40,484 bases of DNA from Terriglobia bacterium (GTDB lineage Bacteria > Acidobacteriota > Terriglobia > Bryobacterales > Bryobacteraceae): positions 1 through 40,484 of the forward strand of contig JAIQEX010000058.1 in NCBI GenBank assembly GCA_020073615.1, in the 5' to 3' direction. Numbering within the stretch: the stretch's first letter is position 1; each line of letters begins with the position of its first letter. Made by a program: the position numbers and the translations under genes. Shown one piece after another: positions 17,219-26,862 of this stretch. Below the pieces are notes generated by a model. The model was not told the origin of the DNA, made no database searches, and saw nothing but the letters and a program-made list of their open reading frames with translations.

Positions 17219-17249
17219 AATGTCAACCCTGAAGCTGTAGACGGGTCAA
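17219..17249 (-). promoter_or_regulatory. Candidate MerR-type promoter (19-bp spacer)
   Basis: On the minus strand TTGACC (17244-17249) and GACATT (17219-17224) are 19 bp apart, and the spacer is bounded by ACCC and AGGGT half-sites. Over-long spacers with a dyad are the hallmark of MerR-regulated promoters. The -10 is weak and lies only 15 bp from the merR start, so the transcript would begin at or within the ribosome binding site. Confidence 0.3.
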
Positions 17250-17342
17250 GAGAAATCTGCGCGGCCAGGACGCCGCCGCGAAATCCGTTATCCCTATTTT
17301 CAGACCTGATTTTCGGTTATTATACAAGCAGCGAGGTGGTAT

Positions 17343-17795
17343 ATGGTACCCGGCAAGCTCGTTCATCTGATCGAGACGCACAGCGAGCAGATTGTCGCCC
17401 GCGTGGTGTCTCATATCCGCCGCGACCCGGAACTGACGCATCTGCGGGCGTTGCTCGACAGCGAACTGCGCGAATGGGGCCAGGACCTGCTGCAAAACCT
17501 GGGCCACTGGCTGTCCCCGAACAATCTGGAAGACCTGGCGCGCCAATACGAGCGCCTCGGCAGACTGCGCTGCGAAGAGGGCATCCCGCTGGAGGAATCG
17601 GTGCGCGGGTTGTGCCTCGTGCGCGAAAAAATCCTGGACTACGTGGAGGAGCAGGTTCCCTCCAACAGCAGCCTGGAACTGTATGCGGAGGAGCAGTTGG
17701 AGCGCCGTCTGGGCCGCTGCTTCGATCTGCTGCTGATTCACCTGGTGCGCGGCTACGAACGCGCGCTCCGCAAGGCCGCCCTGGCCTCCGCCTGA
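17343..17795 (+). CDS. Stand-alone RsbRD-N-like protein, paralogue 1
   Basis: This 150-residue, all-helical protein resembles the N-terminal domain of RsbRD-type co-antagonists (Pfam RsbRD_N), which in stressosome proteins precedes a STAS domain. No STAS domain, transmembrane segment or signal peptide is present. Recognisable positions are shared with the paralogue at 22546: ELREW, the GRLRCEEGIPLEESVRGL stretch, LYAEEQLERRLGRCFD and HLVRGYERAL. GAGGTGG five bases before the ATG is a good ribosome binding site. A TATTATAC stretch about 25 bp upstream could be a -10 box. Function is unknown; a sensory or adaptor role in stress signalling is an inference from the domain name. Confidence 0.7.
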   Translation: MVPGKLVHLIETHSEQIVARVVSHIRRDPELTHLRALLDSELREWGQDLLQNLGHWLSPNNLEDLARQYERLGRLRCEEGIPLEESVRGLCLVREKILDYVEEQVPSNSSLELYAEEQLERRLGRCFDLLLIHLVRGYERALRKAALASA

Positions 17796-17806
17796 TCGGT
17801 GGTTAG

Positions 17807-17835
17807 GCGGCGTGTCCCGTCACTGGGGACGCCGC
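17807..17835. terminator. Bidirectional hairpin between RsbRD-like gene and hisS
   Basis: GCGGCGTGTCCC pairs with GGGGACGCCGC around a loop GTCACT, giving an 11-bp stem with a two-base bulge. It fills the 41-bp gap between the convergent stops. No T run follows, so the terminator call is tentative. Confidence 0.5.
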
Positions 17836-17836
17836 G

Positions 17837-19099
17837 TCACACTTCCCGTGAAATGCCCAACCGGGCAGCGATCTCCTCGCGCGTCAACTCCTGCTGCTCC
17901 CCGCTGGACAGGTCCTTGAGCGCATAGCGGCCCGCGGCCATTTCATTTTCGCCCACGATCAAGGCGTACCGCGCGCTCCACCTGTTGGCCAGTTCCATGG
18001 CGCGCTTCAGCCGCCCTTCCACCAGCTCTACGGAGAGGCCGGCGGCGCGGAAACCGCGCGCCATGACGGCCGCTTGACCCACCGCCGGGGCGCCCACCGG
18101 GGCGATCACCAGGTCGAGCGGTGCGGCCTTCTGCCCGCCCTCGACGCTCATCACCAGGCGGTCTTCGCCGATGGAAAAGCCGATTCCCGGGGAATGCACC
18201 TTGGAGCCCAGCGCCTCGGCCAGGCCGTCGTAGCGGCCTCCGCCCAATACCGAGTTCTGCGCCCCGAGCGCCCCGTGAACCACTTCGAACGTGGTGCGCA
18301 TGTAGTAATCGAGCCCCCGCACCAGGCGCGGGCGCACCTCGTAGGCGATGGCGCGGGCGGCGAGATACTCCTTCACCTCCTGGAAATGCGCCCGGCAGGG
18401 ATCGCACAGGTGATCCACGATGTTGGGCAGCCGGCCGATGATGGGCTGGTCGGCCTCCACTTTGCAATCGAGCACGCGCAACGGGTTGGTAGCGGCGCGC
18501 CGCTGGCAGTCGCCGCACATATTCCCCGCCACGGATTTCAGCTCCTCGCGCAGGCGCTCCACGTACTGCGGGCGGCAGTGGAGGTCGCCCACCGAGTTGA
18601 GCAGCAGTTGCGCGCCCTCGAGGCCCGCCCGCCGGAGGAGCTCCATCACCATCTCGATCACTTCGGCATCCACCAGCGGCGATTCTGAGCCGATGGCTTC
18701 GGCGCCGATCTGGAAGAACTGCCGGTAACGCCCCTTCTGCGGGCGCTCGCGGCGGAACATGGGGCCCATGTAGTACAGCTTCTGGACGCCGGGACGCTGA
18801 TCGAGACGGTGCTCGATATAGGCGCGGATCACCGGCGCCGTGTTCTCCGGACGCAAGGTGAGCGAGGCGCCGTCGCGGTCCTCGAAGGTATACATCTCCT
18901 TGGTGACGATGTCGGTCTCTTCGCCCACGCCACGCGCGAACAACTGCGTCTCCTCCAGGATCGGGGTACGGATCTCGTGGTAGTTATAGGTGCGAAAGAC
19001 CTCGCGCGCCACGCTTTCCACGCGGTTCCACACCGCGGTGGCCGGAGGCAGCAGGTCCCTGGTTCCTTTGACGGCTTTAATCAAGGTATTCGGGCCCAT
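17837..19099 (-). CDS. hisS: Histidyl-tRNA synthetase
   Basis: HisRS charges tRNA-His with histidine. The 420-residue class II enzyme shows motif 1 near YNYHEIRTPILEETQLF, motif 2 'MGPMFRRERPQKGRYRQFFQ', the histidine-binding signature 'LVRGLDYYMRTTFEVV' and motif 3 'GFSIGEDRLV'. The C-terminal anticodon-binding domain occupies about residues 325-420 (APVGAPAVGQAAVMARGFRA). Length is normal. It starts at ATG 19099 with a 93-bp divergent gap to the SYLF gene and no obvious ribosome binding site, and it ends at the hairpin 17807-17835. Confidence 0.96.
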   Translation of the reverse strand: MGPNTLIKAVKGTRDLLPPATAVWNRVESVAREVFRTYNYHEIRTPILEETQLFARGVGEETDIVTKEMYTFEDRDGASLTLRPENTAPVIRAYIEHRLDQRPGVQKLYYMGPMFRRERPQKGRYRQFFQIGAEAIGSESPLVDAEVIEMVMELLRRAGLEGAQLLLNSVGDLHCRPQYVERLREELKSVAGNMCGDCQRRAATNPLRVLDCKVEADQPIIGRLPNIVDHLCDPCRAHFQEVKEYLAARAIAYEVRPRLVRGLDYYMRTTFEVVHGALGAQNSVLGGGRYDGLAEALGSKVHSPGIGFSIGEDRLVMSVEGGQKAAPLDLVIAPVGAPAVGQAAVMARGFRAAGLSVELVEGRLKRAMELANRWSARYALIVGENEMAAGRYALKDLSSGEQQELTREEIAARLGISREV

Positions 19100-19192
19100 G
19101 CTAGCACGCGCCGCGGGGCAGGCGGTTTGCTGACCGGCGAAAGGCGGCGCCGCCTGCCCACCGTTCCGGCCCGGGCGCGCTACGATATAGCC

Positions 19193-19894
19193 ATGCGGCT
19201 GATCACGTGTACGATGACGATGACGATGGCGATGGCGATGGGGTGCATTCCGCTCCTGGCGGAGAATGAAAAGAGCAAGACGGACGAGCGGCTGGACGAT
19301 GCCGCCAGCCTGTTTTCGGAAATCATGGGGACGCCGGACAAGTCGATTCCGCAGGACCTGCTGAGCAAATCCTACTGCGTGGTGCTGGTGCCGGGGCTGA
19401 AGAAGGCGGCGTTTGGCGTGGGGGCCAAGTACGGGCGCGGGTTCTCCGTCTGCCGCCGGAGCGGCGGGGAGGGGTGGGGACCGCCGGCCGCGGTACGCAT
19501 CGAAGGGGGCAGCTTCGGCATCCAGATCGGCTTTTCGTCGAGCGACGTGGTGCTGCTGATCATGAACGAGCGCGGCATGAAGCGGCTGAACAGCAGCAAA
19601 TTCACGATCGGCGCCGATGCCACCGCCGCCATCGGCCCAGTGGGCCGCAATACGACCGCGCAGACGGATGCGCTGGTGACCGCCGAGATCCTCTCCTGGT
19701 CGCGTTCGCGCGGCGCCTTTGCCGGCGTCTCGCTCGATGGCGCCACGCTGCGCAACGATATCGACGAAAACCAGGCGATGTACGGGCAGCGCTGGAACGC
19801 CAGCCAGATCCTGACGAGCGGCGCCAAGCCGCCGGCCGGCGCGGCGCGCCTGCTCACCGAGCTGAACAAGTATTCGCCGCGGCGGACGAGCTAG
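19193..19894 (+). CDS. SYLF-domain (Ysc84-type) exported lipid-binding protein
   Basis: The 233-residue protein has an N-terminal signal peptide (MRLITCTMTMTMAMAMGCIP, then LLAEN) followed by a SYLF domain: 'YCVVLVPGLKKAAFGVGAKYG', 'GFSVCRRSGGEGWGPPAAVR', 'GSFGIQIGFSSSDVVLLIMN', 'FTIGADATAAIGPVGRNT', 'ILSWSRSRGAFAGVSLDGAT'. SYLF domains bind phosphoinositides or other lipids in eukaryotes; bacterial members are secreted or envelope proteins with unknown role. I chose the ATG at 19193 because the longer frame lies antisense to hisS. It is convergent with the SIS gene, with only three bases between the two stops. Confidence 0.9.
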   Translation: MRLITCTMTMTMAMAMGCIPLLAENEKSKTDERLDDAASLFSEIMGTPDKSIPQDLLSKSYCVVLVPGLKKAAFGVGAKYGRGFSVCRRSGGEGWGPPAAVRIEGGSFGIQIGFSSSDVVLLIMNERGMKRLNSSKFTIGADATAAIGPVGRNTTAQTDALVTAEILSWSRSRGAFAGVSLDGATLRNDIDENQAMYGQRWNASQILTSGAKPPAGAARLLTELNKYSPRRTS

Positions 19895-19897
19895 TCT

Positions 19898-20938
19898 TCA
19901 CAGCGTAAGCGTGACCTTGGTCAAGGCGCGGGGGCGATCGGGATCGAGACCCTTCTGCGCGGCGAGCGCGGCGGCGAACAGTTGCGCCGGGACGATGTAG
20001 GGGATGGGCGTCAGCACTTCTTTCCAGCGGCGCGGGAGGCGGATCACCCTGGTGGCGCAGGCTTCGACCGCGGTGTTTCCCGGATCGGCGATGGCCACGA
20101 TTTCCGCGCGCAGGCGGCGGAGCTTGTGCAGGGTCTCGCCGATGGAGTCCCAGGTGACGCCGGGCGGCGCGAAGGCGAAGACCGGGAAATCGGGCTCCAC
20201 GAGCGCGATGGGCCCGTGCAGGAAGTCGGCGGAAGAGAAGCGCTCGGCCAGCACGTAGCAGGTCTCCATCAGCTTGAGGGCGAACTCGAAGGCGTTGGCG
20301 TAGTTCAGCCCCCGGCCCATGACCACGGCGTAGCGCATGAAGCGGTAGCGTTCGGCGAGCGCGGCGACTGCGGGCTCGAGCGCGAGCGTTTCCTGGACGG
20401 CGGCGGGCAGGCGCTCCAGGTCGGCGATGCGGATGGCGCCTCCCAGCGCGTAGGCCAGCAGATACAGCAGGAGCACCTGGCCGGTGTAAGTCTTGGTGGC
20501 GGCGACGCTTTTTTCCTTGCCGGCGCGCACCAGGAACAGATGCTCGGCCAGGCGGGCCAGGGAACTGGAGCTTTCGTTGGTAATGCCCAGCGTGAGCGCT
20601 CCCTGCCGCCGCGCGCGCTCGAGCACGAGATTGGTATCGGTGGATTCGCCCGACTGCGAAATACCGACCACCAGCGTTTCGCGATAATCGACCGGCGCCT
20701 GGTACAGGGTGCAGATGGAAGGCGCGGCCAGCGAGACCGGAATGCCGGTGGCGATTTCCAGCAGGTAGCGGCCGAACAGGGCCGCGTTATCCGAGGTGCC
20801 GCGCGCCACCAGCACGATGAGGCGGGGCCGCCGTTTGGCGAGCAGGCGCTTGAGGCTCTCGACGCGCCGCATTTCGCCCGCCAGGGTACGCTCCAGCGCC
20901 GCGGGTTGCTGGCGGATCTCCTCGAGCATGCGCGACAT
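19898..20938 (-). CDS. SIS-domain sugar isomerase/deaminase (GlmS-isomerase-like)
   Basis: The 346-residue protein contains two SIS domains like the C-terminal isomerase half of GlmS and lacks the N-terminal glutaminase. Recognisable motifs are 'VARGTSDNAALFGRYLLE', 'SQSGESTDTNLVLE', 'AATKTYTGQVLLLYLLA', 'GRGLNYANAFEFALKLMET' and the C-terminal 'KGLDPDRPRALTKVTLTL'. It should act on amino-sugar phosphates (glucosamine-6-P deaminase II/AgaS-like). No sugar transporter or kinase is adjacent, so the substrate is inferred only from family. I chose ATG 20936-20938 (MSRMLEEIRQQP) over the TTG at 20947. It lies downstream of gltA, separated by a terminator. Confidence 0.85.
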   Translation of the reverse strand: MSRMLEEIRQQPAALERTLAGEMRRVESLKRLLAKRRPRLIVLVARGTSDNAALFGRYLLEIATGIPVSLAAPSICTLYQAPVDYRETLVVGISQSGESTDTNLVLERARRQGALTLGITNESSSSLARLAEHLFLVRAGKEKSVAATKTYTGQVLLLYLLAYALGGAIRIADLERLPAAVQETLALEPAVAALAERYRFMRYAVVMGRGLNYANAFEFALKLMETCYVLAERFSSADFLHGPIALVEPDFPVFAFAPPGVTWDSIGETLHKLRRLRAEIVAIADPGNTAVEACATRVIRLPRRWKEVLTPIPYIVPAQLFAAALAAQKGLDPDRPRALTKVTLTL

Positions 20939-20986
20939 GCTCTTCAAGATAGCAGGCGGCCGATATGGGGCGGGACAAAACAGAAA

Positions 20987-21011
20987 AGGCCCAGCCGCGG
21001 GGGCTGGGCCT
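20987..21011 (-). terminator. Rho-independent terminator of gltA
   Basis: On the minus strand AGGCCCAGCC and GGCTGGGCCT form a perfect 10-bp stem with a 5-base loop, followed by TTTTCTGTTTTG. It lies 24 bp after the gltA stop and before the SIS gene. Confidence 0.9.
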
Positions 21012-21034
21012 GTCTTCGGATAGAGCCCGGAGGC

Positions 21035-22345
<1,311 letters not shown>

Positions 22346-22545
22346 GCGTGCATCCTCCTGGACCGCAAACGGGGTGATTCGGCGGAACACCTGCACGCAG
22401 ATATCCACACCCGAATGTCTCAAATTTCAACAGATTGTGCATAAAACGGGAGAATTTTGGCATAATATAGGTAGAAGCACCGGGGCTTTTCACGCAAGCT
22501 GCTGGGTGCGGAATACCCACCGGCGCTCCAAGCCTGAGGGGGGCT

Positions 22546-22998
22546 ATGATTTCCACAAAGCTGGTCCAAGTCATTGAAGATCATTGGGAGGAGATGGCGG
22601 CGCGCCTGATGCGGGAGGTAAGGAAGCACCCGGAGATGCCGAACCTGTCGCAACAAAGCGACGCGGAGTTTCGCGAGTGGTGCCGTAGCGTGCTCAAAGA
22701 CCTGGCATATTCGCTTTCGGCGCCGAAAGGCGAAGAGATCGAACGCCGGTTCCAGGTACTGGGCGGGATGCGGTTTGAAGAGAACATCCCGCTGCACGAG
22801 GCGGTGCTGCGGCTGCACATTCTGAAGGACAAGATCATCGGGTTCGTGCACGAGCAGGGCTTCCCCATGACCGCCATGAACTTGTATGCCGAAGAGGAGC
22901 TGGAGTTGCGCATCGGCCGGTTCTTCGACGCCTGCGTCTATCACGTGGTGCGGGGATATGAGGGGGCGTTGTCGCGCGCCCAGCGCATGGCATCATAA
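22546..22998 (+). CDS. Stand-alone RsbRD-N-like protein, paralogue 2
   Basis: Same length (150 residues) and architecture as the protein at 17343, with shared elements EFREWCRSVL, the GGMRFEENIPLHEAVLRL stretch, LYAEEELELRIGRFFD and HVVRGYEGAL. It is helical, cytoplasmic and without a STAS domain. The start has GAGGGGGG upstream. An AT-rich patch CATAATATAGG about 75 bp upstream is a possible -10 box. It lies between gltA (divergent) and the ECF sigma gene (292 bp downstream, same strand). No partner kinase or phosphatase is nearby; function unknown. Confidence 0.7.
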   Translation: MISTKLVQVIEDHWEEMAARLMREVRKHPEMPNLSQQSDAEFREWCRSVLKDLAYSLSAPKGEEIERRFQVLGGMRFEENIPLHEAVLRLHILKDKIIGFVHEQGFPMTAMNLYAEEELELRIGRFFDACVYHVVRGYEGALSRAQRMAS

Positions 22999-23043
22999 GG
23001 GCCGGCGGCAGCCGGCACTGACTGCCCCACGAATTCTGCCGCA

Positions 23044-23059
23044 TTCCCGATATTGGGAA
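23044..23059. promoter_or_regulatory. 16-bp near-palindrome upstream of the sigma operon
   Basis: TTCCCGATATTGGGAA is palindromic at 7 of 8 positions and is followed by AAAAACTATG. It lies 47 bp after the RsbRD-like stop and 232 bp before the sigma start, in a gap without a gene. It could be a protein-binding site. Confidence 0.3.
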
Positions 23060-23290
23060 AAACTATGCGGCATCGGGCGGTGCCGCCAGCCCGCTGACGC
23101 ACCGCGCGGCCTGCGGCGGACGGCCTCGTCCGGGCATCAGGGCACAATAGAATCAGTGGCTTACGGCAGCCAAACCAGGCGGCTGGGAGAGCCTCCACGG
23201 CCCACCGTGACGATTCCGCCACAGGCACGTCCAATTCCACAGGCAGATGACAAAAGGGAGCACGGTTCAGGCATTAGAATAGCGGAGTTT

Positions 23291-23902
23291 ATGGCCCAGG
23301 GAGCAGCCGGAGCGGCAGGCGCCCGATTGAGTCCACAGGTTGATGCTCTAATTCGGGCGGCCCAGCGCGGAGACCAGGACGCGTTCGAGCAACTGGTGCG
23401 CGCGTACGATCAGAGTGTGCTCCGCCTGGCCATGAACCTGTTGCGGTCGCCGGAAGATGCACGCGATGTCTACCAGGAAGCGTTCCTCAGGGTCTACCGG
23501 AACCTGCATGCTTTCCGGTTCGATTGCAGCTTCCACACCTGGCTGTACCGGATTGTGACCAACATCTGCCTGGATCAACTGCGGAAGAGAAAAGTCCGCA
23601 AGGAGGAGCCGGCGGTGGTGGAGACATCGGATGGGCCCATCGACCGCATGGAGAGTTTCGAGGAGGATGCCGCGGAAGCGGACCCGGAGCGCTCCATGTG
23701 GAACCGGCAGTTGAAGCAGCGGATTGAAGGAGCGCTGGAGGATCTGACGCCTCGCGAGCGCATGGTTTTCGAGTTGCGGCACTACCAGGGACTGCGATTG
23801 CGGAACATCGGCGAAATGCTGGGGACGAGCGAAGAGGCGGCCAAGAACTGCCTCTTCCGCGCGACCCAGAAGATGCGCTCGGTGTTGGGAGATTTTGTAT
23901 GA
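23291..23902 (+). CDS. ECF RNA polymerase sigma factor (RpoE-like)
   Basis: The 203-residue protein has sigma region 2 (about 22-95: DQDAFEQLVRAYDQSVLRLA, DARDVYQEAFLRVYRNLHAF, CSFHTWLYRIVTNICLDQLR) and region 4 (about 147-197: LTPRERMVFELRHYQGLRLR, then NIGEMLGTSEEAAKNCLFRA). It has no extra domain, and the acidic linker (about 105-135) is typical of RpoE-like ECFs. I chose ATG 23291, the only ATG that keeps the normal family length. The start of the anti-sigma gene overlaps its stop (ATGA), so the pair is coupled. It directs transcription of an envelope-type regulon, inferred from the exported proteins encoded downstream. Confidence 0.93.
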   Translation: MAQGAAGAAGARLSPQVDALIRAAQRGDQDAFEQLVRAYDQSVLRLAMNLLRSPEDARDVYQEAFLRVYRNLHAFRFDCSFHTWLYRIVTNICLDQLRKRKVRKEEPAVVETSDGPIDRMESFEEDAAEADPERSMWNRQLKQRIEGALEDLTPRERMVFELRHYQGLRLRNIGEMLGTSEEAAKNCLFRATQKMRSVLGDFV

Positions 23903-24834
23903 CGTGCGATTCGCTTCGGAAGCTGATTCCGCTTTACTATTACGGCGAGCTGACGCCGGAAGAGGAAGACCTGCTGGAGGAGCACCTGCACGAGTGCGCC
24001 GCGTGCGAGCGCGAACGGGAGCGGCTGCGGCTACTGGCGGCGGCGCTCGACCGGCGGCAGCAGGAGATTCCGCCGCTGCTGCTGGAGGACTGCCGCGACG
24101 GCCTGATGGCGGCCATTGCGGGCGGCATTACGCATCCGGCGGCGAAACCGGCCAAGGGGCCCTGGAAGCTGTTCCTGGAGGCCATGGGCGCCACCTTGAG
24201 CGGGTTCCAGCGCTACCGGCAGCCGGTCGGCGCGCTGGCCCTGATCGCCATCGGCTTCTTCGCCGCGCGCTTCACGGGGACCAATCCCAACGCCGCAACT
24301 TCGCAGCCGGCTTCGCCCGCGGGCGAGGTGTTCGCCACGGTGCGCAACGTGGAGCCGGACAGCGCCGGCCGGGTGCGCATCGCTTTCGACGAAACGCGGC
24401 GCCGCGTGGTCTCCGGAAACATGGAGGACCAGAACATTCAGAAGCTGCTGCTGGCGGCGGCGCACGAGGAAAATCCCGCGGTGCGGGTGGAATCGGTGGG
24501 CCTGCTGCGCAGCCGGGCGGATTCCGGGGAAGTGCGCGATGCGCTGCTCAACGCGGTGGCGCACGATCCCAATGCGGGCGTGCGGCTGAAGGCGCTGGAA
24601 GGGCTCAAGCCCCTGACCGGCGACGCCGAGGTGCGCAATGCGCTGGCCAAGGTGCTGCTGGTGGACGACAACCCGGCGGTGCGCATGCAGGTGGTGGACC
24701 TGCTGGTGGCGCGCCGCGACGATTCGGTGGTGGGCGTACTGCAAAACCTGGTACAGAAGGAAAACAACAGCGGCGTGCGCCTGAAGTGCGAAAAGGCGTT
24801 GAAGGACATGAATGCATCGATTGGCACTTTTTGA
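23899..24834 (+). CDS. Zinc anti-sigma factor with C-terminal HEAT repeats
   Basis: The N-terminus is a zf-HC2 anti-sigma domain with the ligand pattern His29-x3-Cys33-x2-Cys36 in EEHLHECAAC. A single membrane segment follows (about 109-125, PVGALALIAIGFFAARF). The external part (about 175-311) holds repeated helices of the HEAT/armadillo-like type, for example 'HEENPAVRVESVGLLRSR', 'HDPNAGVRLKALEGLKPL' and 'DDNPAVRMQVVDLLVARR'. The anti-sigma part should hold the upstream sigma factor in the cytoplasm, and the HEAT array is placed to sense something outside. It overlaps the sigma gene by 4 bp and the DUF4097 gene by 23 bp. Confidence 0.9.
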   Translation: MTCDSLRKLIPLYYYGELTPEEEDLLEEHLHECAACERERERLRLLAAALDRRQQEIPPLLLEDCRDGLMAAIAGGITHPAAKPAKGPWKLFLEAMGATLSGFQRYRQPVGALALIAIGFFAARFTGTNPNAATSQPASPAGEVFATVRNVEPDSAGRVRIAFDETRRRVVSGNMEDQNIQKLLLAAAHEENPAVRVESVGLLRSRADSGEVRDALLNAVAHDPNAGVRLKALEGLKPLTGDAEVRNALAKVLLVDDNPAVRMQVVDLLVARRDDSVVGVLQNLVQKENNSGVRLKCEKALKDMNASIGTF

Positions 24835-25957
24835 GGCCCTGGCCGCGCTCGCTGTGCTGGCGCCGGCGGGTTGGTCCCAGCCGGCGGTGACGCGCGAGAA
24901 CGGGCAATGGGTGCGCACCTTCCGCGGCACGGTGGCCGCGGCGCCGCGGCTGCGCATCAATGCCCACGGGCCGGTGACGCTGGAAGGCGGGGTAGCCCGC
25001 GAGCTGACCTACACCGTGAAGGTGGGGGTGAAGGCGCGTACGGCGGAGCAGGCGCGCCGCCTGCTGGAGCGGTTTGCGGTGCGCGCCGAATCGCGCGGCG
25101 AATGGGTGGTATTGACCATGCCGGGCGGGGCAGCTACGGCGACCGCGGTATTGCGGGCGCCGCACTTGAAGCTGGTCGAAATCTCCAACAGCGACGGCGC
25201 CGTGGAAGCCAACGGAATCGACGGATCGCTCAAGATAGACTCGGTGGCCGACCAGCTTCGCTGCGACCGCATTCGCGGCGATTGCCGGCTGGTTACCGGA
25301 GGCGGCGCCATTCACGTGGGACTGGTGGAGGGGTCGCTGCATTGCGCCACCGGGGCGGGACACATCACCGTGGGAACGGTGCGCGGGGAAGCGGTGATGC
25401 AGACCAATGGCGGCGATATCACGGCCATGCAGGTGGACGGGGCGGTGACGGCGGAGACGGCCGGCGGCACGGTGCGCATCCAATCGGCGGGCGGACCGGT
25501 GAACGCCGTCAACGGCGGCGGGCCGATCATCATCGGCAAAGCCGGCGGCATCGTGACGGCGCGCAACATGGCCGGCCCGGTGCAGGTGGGGGCGGCGGCG
25601 GGGGTGCGCTGCGAATCGCGGACGGGGGGCATCCGGCTGACCAATATTACCGGCAGCATGAGCGTATCCACGGCCATGGGCAGCATCCTGGCGACCCTGC
25701 TGGGCGGCAAGCTGGCCGATTCGTTCCTGGCGACCGGCAACGGTGACATCACGGTCTTCATTCCGTCTAACGTAGGGGTGAGGATTCGCGCCGAAAACGA
25801 AATGGCCGATACCCTGCGGCGCATCATTTCCGATTTTCGGGAGCTGCAGGTGCGGCGGCAGGGAACGCAGGTAGTGGCGGAAGGGGCGGTGAACGGCGGA
25901 GGGCCGTTGCTGCAGATTTCGGCCACGGCGGGCACGATCTTCATCAAGCGTCAATAA
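24812..25957 (+). CDS. DUF4097-type exported beta-helix protein
   Basis: The 381-residue protein has a signal peptide (LALFEALAALAVLAPAGW, cleavage after ~22) and a long right-handed-beta-like repeat: short blocks of the form G-x-V/I-x-x-x-x-x-x-G (for example GDCRLVTGGGAIHVGLVEGS, GEAVMQTNGGDITAMQVDGA), as in DUF4097. Such proteins are common in the same operons as zinc anti-sigma factors, where the role is unknown. The start overlaps the anti-sigma gene by 23 bp, so it belongs to the operon. There is no membrane anchor at the C-terminus. An adhesin or cell-surface load sensor is possible but unproven. Confidence 0.85.
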   Translation: MHRLALFEALAALAVLAPAGWSQPAVTRENGQWVRTFRGTVAAAPRLRINAHGPVTLEGGVARELTYTVKVGVKARTAEQARRLLERFAVRAESRGEWVVLTMPGGAATATAVLRAPHLKLVEISNSDGAVEANGIDGSLKIDSVADQLRCDRIRGDCRLVTGGGAIHVGLVEGSLHCATGAGHITVGTVRGEAVMQTNGGDITAMQVDGAVTAETAGGTVRIQSAGGPVNAVNGGGPIIIGKAGGIVTARNMAGPVQVGAAAGVRCESRTGGIRLTNITGSMSVSTAMGSILATLLGGKLADSFLATGNGDITVFIPSNVGVRIRAENEMADTLRRIISDFRELQVRRQGTQVVAEGAVNGGGPLLQISATAGTIFIKRQ

Positions 25958-25973
25958 CAGAGGTCATATTCCC

Positions 25974-26843
25974 ATGAGAATCGATCTGGCAATTGGCATG
26001 GCATCGCTGGCCGCCGCGCTGGCTGTGCCGGGCGCCTTCGGGCAGGCCCCAACTCCTCCGCCCGCGCCGGCGCCGCCGTCGCACGCGCGCACGGCCACGG
26101 CGTTCTTTGCGCAGAAGGAGACTTCCTGGCTGGGCATCGGCGTGGTGGACATCACCAGCGAGCGCGCCAAGGCCCTGAAGCTCAAGGATGAGCACGGGGC
26201 GGAGGTGACGCAGGTGGACGAGGACAGCCCGGCAGCCAAGGCGGGCATTAAGGAAAGCGACGTGGTGCTGGAATACAACGGCCAGCGCGTGGAGGGCCAG
26301 GAACAGCTCGGACGCCTGGTGCGCGAGACTCCGCCCGGCCGCCAGGTGAAGATCGGGGTGTGGCGCAACGGTGCGGCGCAGACGCTCACGGCCACGCTGG
26401 GCGCGCACAAGGGCATGACCATGGACGGCGGCGACTGGGCGTACACCGTGAAGATCCCCCCCATTCCGCCCATGCCGGTCATCGAATTCCCGCAGATCCA
26501 AACCATCTGGCAGAGCGTCACCCTGGGTATCGTGGGCGAGCCGCTGGAGCGGCAGCCGCAACTGGCGGAGTTCTTCGGAGTAAAGGACGGCGTGCTGGTG
26601 AAGTCGGTGACGCGGAATTCGGCCGCGGACAAAGCGGGCATCAAAGCCGGAGACGTGATCGTGAAGGTGGACGATAACAACATCTCGAGCACGCGCGACA
26701 TCTCCAGCGCGCTGCGCCAGCTCCGGGCCAAGCGGACGTTCCCGGTGACGGTGGTGCGCAATCACAAGGAGATGGCGCTCACGCTCACGCTGGAAAGCAT
26801 GGGCATGCGCGACCACGCGGCCGCCGCTGAATCGCACTGCTGA
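25974..26843 (+). CDS. Exported double-PDZ protein without a protease domain
   Basis: The 289-residue protein has a signal peptide (MRIDLAIGMASLAAALAVPG), a proline-rich linker (residues 25-40), then two PDZ domains at about 52-135 (LGIGVVDITSERAKALKLKD, GIKESDVVLEYNGQRVEG) and 175-275 (VTLGIVGEPLERQPQLAEFF, SAADKAGIKAGDVIVKVDDN). No serine-protease motif (HtrA GNSGG) exists, so it binds peptides rather than cutting them. It starts 16 bp after the DUF4097 stop and is last in the sigma operon. It could regulate proteolysis of the anti-sigma factor or of envelope proteins; that is inference. Confidence 0.88.
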   Translation: MRIDLAIGMASLAAALAVPGAFGQAPTPPPAPAPPSHARTATAFFAQKETSWLGIGVVDITSERAKALKLKDEHGAEVTQVDEDSPAAKAGIKESDVVLEYNGQRVEGQEQLGRLVRETPPGRQVKIGVWRNGAAQTLTATLGAHKGMTMDGGDWAYTVKIPPIPPMPVIEFPQIQTIWQSVTLGIVGEPLERQPQLAEFFGVKDGVLVKSVTRNSAADKAGIKAGDVIVKVDDNNISSTRDISSALRQLRAKRTFPVTVVRNHKEMALTLTLESMGMRDHAAAAESHC

Positions 26844-26862
26844 GCGGGCGGCAGCGCAGCTC

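Noticed and set aside
22450-22480. TGGCAT motif resembling a sigma-54 promoter upstream of the second RsbRD-like gene
   Set aside because: The -12 TTGCA element is missing at the required spacing.
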